Positions 56,101-64,000 of a stretch of 64,000 bases of DNA are shown here, piece by piece (the stretch's first letter is position 1; each line of letters opens with the position of its first letter). The DNA comes from Zygnema cylindricum. Its lineage: Eukaryota > Streptophyta > Zygnematophyceae > Zygnematales > Zygnemataceae. A program made the position numbers and the translations under genes. A model generated the notes under the pieces. That model was given only the letters and a program-made list of their open reading frames with translations. It made no database searches and was not told the origin of the DNA. The stretch spans positions 154,191 through 218,190 of the forward strand of contig JBBHKE010000817.1 of assembly GCA_037447655.1 (NCBI GenBank), written 5' to 3'.

Positions 56101-57601
56101 TGGTACTAAATCTCAATTTCTAACTTCTTTTTAGCAATTTCTCTCGTTTACGCAACTTACTTAAATGGGTCGCTGGGATTTTTCAGTTTATGAAGTGAAT
56201 GACTGAAGAAAGAAAGTCTTACAAGAACATAACTTATCTTCCTAAGGAAATACACCTTCTAACAAAGATTCTCAAATCAGTATACATCATAAAAAAAGCA
56301 GTCCAGATACTCAAAATAAAGTAAAAATCAGTATTCCTTTTAAAATAAGCAGTACAGATACTCAAAATAAAGTACAGATTCGTAAATTGGTGCTACAGAT
56401 TCCCAAACTATAGTACAGATTTCTAAAGCAGTGGTACAACTCTCAAATTAGTAGTACGGGTTTCCAAGTGAATTATTAGCGTAACTCGTAGAGCTGTGTA
56501 GCACATCGAAAATCCCACGATACTTTTTGATACAATACAGAACTGTAGTAATAATACCTTATTAATACCGAATGTCTTATTCCAGGCTTTAATTATTTTT
56601 GAACCCAAGATTGTAAGATACTCCGTGTATCATTTTTACTAAAGAGTTTTTTTGAGAAGTGTGGGTTATTATTTCAATTTCAGTGAGGCTAATATGGATT
56701 ATATCTGACTGTATCCATATTTAGGGTGATTTTTTTTCTTTAATCAAAAGGGCAGCAAAAATCAACACCGAATTAATGTTTTTAATGGTGTACTTAACTT
56801 ATCCACTTAAGAATTATCTAGATTTCCGTACTATTTTCCTTGTTCATTAGCCAGGAACTTCTAACTTCTTTCTGTTAGTTAGATTCCTCTCTATCCGATA
56901 TCGTGTTTCAACTTTTCCTTCTTTTTTGAGGATGTATTGGAAATCTCGGTACAGATTGGTTTTTTTGTTTAAAGTAAATTCTCGAGCGAGGTGCACTCGA
57001 GTGTTTTTTGAAAGTGTAGAAGATATTGCCAATTCAGGGGAGTTCTATGTTTTTTTTGTTTTCAGGAATCGACAACGGCGCCAAACAGTTCCATGGAGTG
57101 CAAGCGAGGAAGATTTCTTACATGTAAGTTACAAACCATAGTTGAGAAAATAATCATGTTTTGAGGACATAACGTTTTTAATTCGAAGATTGGTAAATGA
57201 AATGCGATAAAACCCATGTGTTACTCACTGAAATGGCTATTTGAATTTACCCTAAAAAATTTACCATGCATTTATCTACTTGTTCTAGTCGTTGCGGTAG
57301 TCAATCACCTCGTACAAAGTAGACTCTCCTTTTTTTATTTTTATCTTTTGCTATATGTGTAATAAAAACACAACCCTTTAAGATGATATTTTTTCAAACT
57401 CGAGGCTCTTTTGTGACCGTGCAGAGCGCAGTAAAGAAACATTCGGCGAGATGGGAGAGGATACGTGTTAGTGGACAAGATATGTTAAATCCCTCTCGGA
57501 CGTCTGTTGACATTAAAGATAAATGGAGGAATATGCTAAAACGAGGACATTCGACAGAATCTCCATGTCCTGGATGCAATGCGAGGAACAGGTTTTTGTA
57601 A
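50144..57601 (+). CDS. TRF-like Myb protein, putative telomere-repeat binder (8 exons)
   Basis: Exons are 50144-50228 (tentative), 50475-50695, 51978-52139, 52549-52683, 53223-53402, 54227-56028, 57066-57123 and 57425-57601 (2820 nt, 939 aa), with consistent phases and GT-AG borders. The N-terminal 260 residues look helical (for example AVNYLQKFVDNQQLSAVLPV, LEDFLQKYPVPQLLNDL). Exon 6 is 600 codons of charged low-complexity sequence: GETSKGGGK repeats (about 330-378), a CX2C-X13-CX2C ribbon (C545, C548, C562, C565), three RKSLAG-type repeats (about 688-706) and a Gly/Arg-rich block (about 767-803). The C-terminus is a Myb/SANT domain with Trp residues in VPWSASEED, ARWERI and DKWRN; VDIKDKWRNM is the signature of the plant TRF-like class that binds TTTAGGG DNA. 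A nuclear telomere or regulatory role is therefore inferred. The donor of exon 1 (GTTGGG) is weak, and exon 2 could also start at 50484. Confidence 0.82.
50777..51057. mobile_element. MITE in the TRF-like gene intron 2
   Basis: The left end CACTGCCCATCGTTTTTAG and the right end ATAATTATCGACGGGCAGTG are inverted, with TA before the left end. It belongs to the CACTGCCCATCGYTATTAG subgroup. Confidence 0.7.
51164..51358. mobile_element. Second MITE in the TRF-like gene intron 2
   Basis: The left end AACCGCCATCTCTATTAGAG and the right end TTTAATAGCAATGGACAGTG are inverted but diverged. It follows the first element by about 105 bp and is an older relative. Confidence 0.5.
51655..51977. repeat. 55-bp tandem repeat ending at the exon 3 acceptor
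   Basis: Six to seven units of the type cttgaaagaatatgtccttaatcg, ttttcaatgttcaaatttcag. Each unit ends in a word like AAATTTCAG or TTTCAGGC, and the last copy is the real 3' splice site of exon 3 at 51976-51977. Confidence 0.75.
53853..54070. mobile_element. MITE in the TRF-like gene intron 5
   Basis: The left end CACTGCCCATCGTTATTAGTG and the right end CTACTAGTGATGGGCAG are inverted. The interior has a second inverted pair (TTTTTTGGGCACTCAAATGT near the left, ACGTTTGAGTGCCTGACAAA near the right). It is non-coding. A solitary similar end (GCCGCGAATCGTTATCAG) lies at about 53437. Confidence 0.7.
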
Positions 57602-58350
57602 AAAAAATAGTCGAGAGACTTAAATCCGTTATAGTATGTATGGACATGGTTTCGAACCTCTAGAGGTTAGTCAACAAAGTGATGATGTGACTATAATCAT
57701 GTTTTTTTTCTTAAAATCGAAGACAAAAGTTGGAGGACGAGTGAGAGAAAAGTGTTTTTTCCCACGAAATTGTGGAAGGGGGGAGGGAGAGGTTTTCCAA
57801 AAAGTGGTGAGAGTCATGTGGAAAGTTGTGGAAAGCTTTGGACTGGGAGCGTATTCCTAGCTTTTAAATTTTCATGGCTTTTAATGCAAGGAATATTCAT
57901 ATAGTAGTAGATATGACTCAAGTAGAGATTCAGTGTTGCTTAGAATAGGACGTGTATATAGAAGGAATTTGGATTCATCTTTCTTTCCGGGTTTTGGAAT
58001 TTTTCCTTGTGAGCCTGGATGTTTAATGGATTCTCGTAAAACAAATACTTTGTCCTTTATCATCGTAACGCATCAATTTAGTGATTATATCAATTTTTCT
58101 GCCCGGAAAGCAAATTCAGAAGCTATATTTTGAGGACGATGCAACTTAAACCTTTAACAGTAAGGGTGGCGTTCCATTAGACAAAAAGGCGGGGTAGTTT
58201 ACAGAAATCCGCACCTATCTGTACAAGGCCGTACCGCTTATTTTGTTTTTATGCGCAAAGAACATTACAAAGAATCTTGCCAATACTCTCCGAAGGTCTG
58301 GGAGGTAACAATTGACCGTCGGATATTCATTCGTGAGGCATTTGCTTGAT

Positions 58351-58404
58351 TTTTTTCTGTAGGTGACAACCCACATCGAGGTGGGTTGTCAGCTACAGAA
58401 AAAA
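58351..58404. repeat. Near-perfect 24-bp hairpin
   Basis: The arms 58351-58374 and 58381-58404 pair over 24 bp with one mismatch (GGT against GCT) around a 6-base loop ATCGAG. The outer part is T6/A6. It could be a fold-back element, a strong terminator-like hairpin in RNA, or a small-RNA precursor; nothing in the sequence decides. Confidence 0.75.
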
Positions 58405-59205
58405 AAGAGTTGTGACACGCCGGGCGATTAAGCTACGTATCTTGATGGACTACCAATGGAATTCCCAAATTTTGCACATGATATGTACCTTACAAAATGC
58501 AAGCGAAAATAAAAAAATACTCTCGTAATGCTCCTTCGTTGCACTATTTCTGGCGATGCTCTTTCGCCACACTATTCCTGGCAAAGGTCTTTCGTCATGT
58601 TCAGAAATAGGAACCCTAATAAACGAGCTGACGTACAAGACTGGTGTCTGCAAAAAGTACAAAAGTTATGTCGTATGATGACTTGGTATGCAGGTACATG
58701 GTACGCAAATGAAGATTTCAATTTAAGTTTGTTGGTATGCAAAATCTTTAAGGATATTCAATTGCGGATCTTAACTTACATGGTGCCACTCAATTTAGAA
58801 CACGTGGTTTACAGGCTCTACGCGATGGAACATCGTCTAATTTATAACAGCCCGTAAAGCTGGCTCTACGATTACATAATTTCCTGATGGAACGGCACAC
58901 CCTCAATCAATTGTTATAAGTACTATTAATAATAGTTACTATTGTGTTCGGGTAGTTACAGGATCCAAATAATCATAATTTTTCCGCTTCATCTCTTTCT
59001 TCTAACCTCTCCCCTCTGGCCTCCCCTCTCCCCTCTCCCCTCCCCTCCCAATAATGGAAATAGCACTGGCTTCAATCCCTATTTCCACACTAATTATTTC
59101 CCTTATTTCCACTTATGCGTGTATCAACAAAATCTGACGTCACTGAATTCACATTATTATAATTTAGCGTGAATGAAGTACGTTTTAGTGCATATCCCAA
59201 GCCGA

Positions 59206-59790
59206 CTTTATTTAAAAGCTCGATGGTAAACCATCTGGGTGAAATGAAAAAAAATAAAAAAAAACGCAGGATATATTAAAATGCACGATGGTAAACCATC
59301 TGAGTCCGGGGGTACAAAAGGGGTGGCATGGCCGAAACTGAAAAACTACCAGCAGGGGAATAAAATAACAGCACAACAAAAACAAAAACAAAAAGAAAAC
59401 AACAACCAGGAAAATAAAAGCACCCAAACTCAAAATGAAAAGCACGACAATTGACAAAGCCAGAACTACAACCCCAACCCCAACCTAATTAAATAACTAC
59501 GAAAAGCAACCCCGTAAGTCCCCCCATCCCGGGGGAGCACGTTGAGGGAGTTCCGGAACCCGGCGACGATCCATAGCCGCAACAGCCGATCGGAGGAGAA
59601 TAGAAGCTTGCACTCGTTGTAAAGCCACAGATAAGCGTTGACGATAAAAAGAAGTAAGGACCGAAGGAGGAGGGCTCCCTGGTCCTCGGCGCTCGAAAGC
59701 ACGTCGAGCGCAAGTACGGACAAACTCATCCATTGCAACACCCAGAATAATAAAGGTGAAGGAACACGAGACGAAACTAAATGTTAAGGA
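59206..59790 (-). mobile_element. 5'-truncated LINE copy with two 3' tail hairpins
   Basis: On the minus strand, about 59530-59736 encodes the extreme C-terminus RRAFERRGPGSPPPSVL...FYRQRLSVALQRVQAS, matching the end of the LINE remnant at 3465-4860. The 3' UTR ends with CAGATGGTTTACCATC, present twice (59287-59300 and 59222-59235), the second followed by AATAAAG. Everything upstream of the C-terminus is missing, typical of incomplete reverse transcription. Confidence 0.65.
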
Positions 59791-61146
59791 CATGGTATAA
59801 AATTGCACATGTGGACAAATATTGCATAATTAAAATGCAAAGGGAATAAATTTCCAAAAACTAATCGAGAGAATCTGAAAATAGAAATAAAGAGAACACA
59901 CAACCACGCTCTAAAAAAGAGTCCATCTCCTTAGACTCCCATAAGTTTGGAGTATGTCGACAGTCAACTACACGTGGGTCCATTCTTGAGGTTTAATGTG
60001 CGAAACACTTTGAAATGCCGCAAATTTTTCTCCCATACAGTTTCCATAGAATACGCAAAAACCTACATATTGTGCGTACTTTGAGCATGTCTTCAATTTT
60101 CGCACATCCAACATGTGGACATACATGGAACAAAAATTATTATCATAAAGGAACATCCTTGGTGCGAGCTTCCTTGGTATGGCCACACATGGTGTGAAGC
60201 CATAAACCAACACTAGCAGTATTCGCGTTATGCCACTTAGATCACCTCATATTTTCCTACTTCGGGATAGTATATCTACAGTCAAAATGCTTAGTTAGAC
60301 TGTATAAATAGTGTTCGCCAACACGCATTGATGGATGACCTTTGTAACTGTGAGTGTGTTTCGTTTCTGAAAAAACTTGACAGTGACAACCAAGATTTAC
60401 TCAAACTACTCGTCTTTTGTCGCCTCCTAAGTCGGATATTGTGGAGAAGAAGAGGATATTCCGGATTTCATGTATCGAGAATGCTTTTTGCATGATGTGG
60501 GTATCTCATACCTTCGTTGGCATGTGAAAAAGAAGTTTTAAGTTCACCAGTTTCAGATTGGTTCCCGCAATTCCTCAACCGTTTTCTATCATTTTGGTTT
60601 GGTTTGACACACATTCGAATAGAACCACACTCAAACATGGAGTTTTACTAAAATGAACTAGAATGAAAAAGAGCTGAACACTAGGTATAGTCTAATGATT
60701 TCAAAAAAAAATGAACATCATATTGAACTGACAACGTTAACCAATGATAGTTTGGCATAAAATCACCATATCATAAAATTTCTCAACCACAGTTATTATA
60801 CAAACAATACAAACAATATGAACATATATTTCGCCTCAGCTTGGGCACCAAGGGTCAAAATCACAAATGCTAAATTGGTCAAAACCTTGTGATGAAAAAC
60901 ATTTGGACAGAATAAGGGCAACCTACACTTTTTAAAATAGCTACTATTAAAATGACAATTTCAATGCACAAACCACTACTGCAAGAACCTCCTTCCTAAT
61001 CTTTACCTTCCCATCTTAAAATACACGGTGGAGATTTAATCAAGTCTCAAGTAACAACGGTTTCCAAAAGCTTAAGATGCCAGGACTAACTACTGGGACT
61101 TTCCCATAGAAAGGTCGCCAAAGCATATTTCCAAAGCTCGTCTCGT

Positions 61147-63528
61147 CTACTTACTTGCAAAAACCACTCCCTTCTCGATACTGCCCTTAAGCTCCGATTT
61201 CATTTTCTCCAAACCAGCCCTGAGAAAAATTCAAAGAGGCATTTCAACAATCGTACATGAGAAAAGAGATTCCCTCTCTCTTTCACCAATAGTGGTAGTG
61301 ATAGTAGTAATAGTGGTAGCGATAGCAGTAATAGTGGTAGTGATAGTAGTAATAGTGGTAGCGATAGCAGTAATAGTGATAGTGATAGCAGTAATAGTGG
61401 TAGTGATAGTAGTAATAGAGGTAGTGATAGTAGTAATGGTGGTAGTGGTGGTACTGATGTTGACAAAAAAGGCATTGCACCGGAACATTAAAGAAGGCAA
61501 AACATAGTCTTACTCTATAATTCCATGATTAGTTACAACTGAAAAGGAAAGAAATAACTCATTCACTATGCAGTGCTAATAGGTTTTTCTATACGTACCT
61601 GATTGTTTGATATGTACACACTACAGTTGAATGGGAAGAAAAATTGAATAAACTACAACTTAGTTCCTGCTTCCTCCATATTACAGCCTAGGCTACAATT
61701 GCCTTATTTTTAAGGAGACAGTAACATAGCTGTCATTTCTATTCCATCCCCATAATTAAATTCTCATTATTGTGCACATAATGAGATCAATTTTTTGAAC
61801 CTTCATGAAAGTTTAAAGCAGAAAGCTATACATTTCCAAAAAAAAAGATGTGTGAAAACTCGGTGTAAGAAAAACATAAGCCTTCTTACCTTTCATACTC
61901 GTTCAAAGGGCCCAATGGAAGATATTCCTCTACGCCATTTCGTCCAAGTCTTACTCGTGATGCAAAGAAGGGATGTTCAGTTACCTGAATATCAACCATA
62001 GTCATACAAAAACAAAAATAAGAATATGAAAAATGCCATCCTTTTTTCTGCTTAGTCACAGCATTTTTTCAAACGTTACGGGTTTTCCAATTTCAGTCCT
62101 CGAAGTGTCGAGAAAACATACAATTTGACCACAACCTGGCGCTGCCAAGCCTGACTCCTTATTTATAGTGCAGATAAAAAGCAAACAGAAAGAAAAGACA
62201 AAATGACTAATGTTGTCTTCAGTAATAATCGATAAACAACTTGACGGGCAAAACCATACTATTCAATTTTTCTGACCCTCAAAAGTTTTCTGACTAAAGT
62301 ACTACTACAAAATCAGAATGATTGATGATTACGTCCTAAGGATTTTCTTCCATCATCCTACTTTGTTATAAAAATGTCACTTGCGCAAAGTACAACAACA
62401 ACAGAAGGACAATTTCTGGGAGAGGTGAGATATTGCAAAGATTTAGGTTGATAAAGCACACACCAAGAAGGTCAAGGTCTCTAACAAGGATGTGCCAACA
62501 CTAAGTAAAACCTAACCCCGATTGATCATGGTGGTCGAATAAACGTCACTAACCTGAATTTAACCTTGACCTTAAAACAACACGTGAGCCAAAGCTTGAC
62601 CCAATTACCCATATAATTTCTTCAAGTGACAACGACAACAACGGCAACTTACACTAGAGTTCACATAGGCACACTCCACAATCCCTGACTCTCCTCGCAA
62701 TCCGTGTAAGCACGCTTCAGCAAATTTTGCAGCTGCAAAAGCCTGTAAACAAAAAAAGTGAAAAATTTAGGGATAATCAAGTCCAACACATACCAGAGGG
62801 CAATGACAACCAAAAAGTTGGGAATTGAAAAGGTTCTCCAGACTACACAATAATCTCTATTAGAGTTAGTAACACTAATTTGATGCACGGCTTCCTTGGT
62901 CTTTAATCTACAAATAAAAGTAATAACACTCATAAAACATTTGCGTGGTTGAAACTATCAGGCAACTCTCTTCTTTTTTAGGGATGTTGTATTGGATTTA
63001 GGAGTTATAATCGTTAAAAAAACACGAAACAAAAACAATTATGGGAACTTTTGTATAACCAAATCGCATACACCTCAATTGCTGTAATAAATCCAGTTGA
63101 AAATTCCCTTACAATCACTACCTCTGCACTCTCAAAGGAGATGGTCCACACCAAAGGCAAACAGACGGAAACTGAAAAAACATCTGAGCCCTAAACTGTC
63201 CATCTCATACTTACCATGGACAGAGTTGCTGAACCAGCTCCAGCCTTTGCCTGCAAATTACATTAAAAAGAAAAAGACTCAAAAATCAGAAAAAGAGTTT
63301 GAAAGCAAGAAATGGATCACTGCATTTAAAACATTAGAGTGATGAAGAGTTTCTATGTCTCAAAAGGCAACATTTAAGACATGAAGTTCTTATGAACGAC
63401 AGAAATCCGTTAGCCGCACAATTATGAAAAAGACAAGAATTTACCTCGACGACCTCTGTCCCTCCATTTTGAATGCGGTTTGTCAAATATTCCGTTTCTT
63501 CCTTGGTGAATGAAAAGTGAGGAGTCAC
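61147..63528 (-). CDS. Glyoxysomal-type NAD malate dehydrogenase, C-terminal exons (5' partial)
   Basis: Minus-strand exons, 5' to 3': 63445-63528, 63215-63250, 62653-62742, 61890-61984, 61147-61219, with GT-AG borders and matching phases, give the last 125 residues. The enzyme oxidises malate to oxaloacetate with NAD. The sequence reads [16 protein letters not shown], then [59 protein letters not shown], and ends KGVVFASK. The [25 protein letters not shown] block and LGPLNEYER fit the microbody (glyoxysomal or peroxisomal) plant form better than the plastid one. The catalytic His and substrate Arg residues lie upstream and are not in the window, and the compartment rests on these C-terminal similarities. 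The preceding exon should end near LLSQ and was not seen between 63529 and 64000, so the intron reaches at least to the right edge. Confidence 0.9.
61288..61460. repeat. TAG/TGG trinucleotide microsatellite
   Basis: An imperfect (AGT)n/(GTAATA)n array in the last intron of the malate dehydrogenase gene, about 70 bp from the exon. The frames through it on both strands are artefacts of the repeat. Confidence 0.85.
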
Positions 63529-64000
63529 CTGCATGGCATAAATTTCACAAATCTCAGCATAAAACCATACAAATTTGTTTCATCATACACGAGGCGTGGG
63601 CCTTTTTACCCTACTTTTACCAATTTGGAAATATATGCTTTAGGCAGTTCAGTCGCTCTTGAGATAGGAACAAAAGTTTAAAGGGGCTAGCTGCTCAATG
63701 ATTGAATTTTCCAAACAAATGTAGAAAATATAAAATATTGAGTTCACACCATAAGTCACCAAATCACACAATGCCGATAAGTTGTTTATGGAAACTCCAA
63801 CATTTTTAAAGATGCTTATCAAATACAGGCCATGTAAATCACTACTAAATGTCGACAGAAGCTCACAGCCTGTCAGCAAATTTAATTTAATGCAATCACA
63901 GCCGATGACACACATATGAAATGTTTTCTGTTATTGAAACAAGACTCAGGTTCTGCAAACCTTCATAAGCCACACCGGCAAAAAAACCTAAGAAAGTTTA
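63529..64000. other. Intron or flank upstream of the malate dehydrogenase exons
   Basis: AT-rich, no coding exon recognised. It is most likely part of a long intron of the gene. Confidence 0.45.

Larger units (their letters stand above)
57602..61146. other. Intergenic region between the TRF-like and malate dehydrogenase genes
   Basis: Besides the hairpin (58351-58404) and the LINE tail (59206-59790), no gene is seen. A purine-rich patch (57720-57800), C/T-rich patches (58985-59050) and short frames such as 58528-58857 have no recognisable protein motif. Confidence 0.5.

Noticed and set aside
61200-61507. Repetitive frames (Val/Ile-rich plus strand; Leu, Thr or Tyr/His-rich minus strand)
   Set aside because: Caused by the trinucleotide microsatellite in an intron.
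63955-64000. An upstream malate dehydrogenase exon (GFFAGVAYE)
   Set aside because: It has splice-like borders but does not match the expected VPVVGGHAG...LLSQ segment.

Overview
The window is nuclear DNA from a eukaryote and most likely a streptophyte (a charophyte alga or an early land plant). The genes have GT-AG introns of roughly 70 bp to 2 kb. The products are plant-type: a glyoxysomal-type malate dehydrogenase, a DUF707 protein, a TRF-like Myb protein with the plant VDxKDKWRN signature, and secreted CHRD-domain proteins. The intergenic DNA is AT-rich and full of small inverted-repeat transposons. The species cannot be fixed from the sequence. No bacterial operon, CRISPR array, rRNA gene or convincing functional tRNA gene was seen.

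Layout. (1) 1-2151: a three-exon CHRD gene (CHRD-0). (2) 2.2-12.8 kb: transposons, namely a small terminal-inverted-repeat (TIR) element, a decayed non-LTR retrotransposon with a restriction-like endonuclease tail, and a terminal-inverted-repeat element (5578-12806) split by a complete, very young Ty1/copia retrotransposon (6254-12699). (3) 13.0-27.5 kb (unit A) and 30.7-48.1 kb (unit B): a direct segmental duplication. Each unit carries a CHRD gene on the plus strand and, tail to tail with it, a multi-exon DUF707 gene on the minus strand. (4) 27.5-30.7 kb: a transposon cluster between the units, with an inverted pair of 560-bp TIR elements around a hAT-like element. (5) 50.1-57.6 kb: an eight-exon TRF-like telomere-binding candidate. 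It has a helical N-terminus, a large low-complexity exon with a two-CxxC ribbon and a Gly/Arg-rich stretch, and a C-terminal Myb domain. (6) 57.6-61.1 kb: intergenic DNA with a strong hairpin and a LINE 3' end. (7) 61.1-63.5 kb: the last five exons of the malate dehydrogenase gene on the minus strand; its 5' part is not in the window.

How the parts relate. The CHRD/DUF707 pair is the conserved cargo of the duplication. All eight DUF707 exons and all three CHRD exons keep identical lengths, phases and splice sites in both units, while introns and flanks have gained indels and separate transposon insertions. Both products look like secretory-pathway proteins: CHRD has a signal peptide and DUF707 is a predicted type II membrane protein with an acidic WDED motif. 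That they work together is an inference from linkage only. The main uncertainties are the last DUF707 exon, the first TRF-like exon, and the exact edges of the older transposons.
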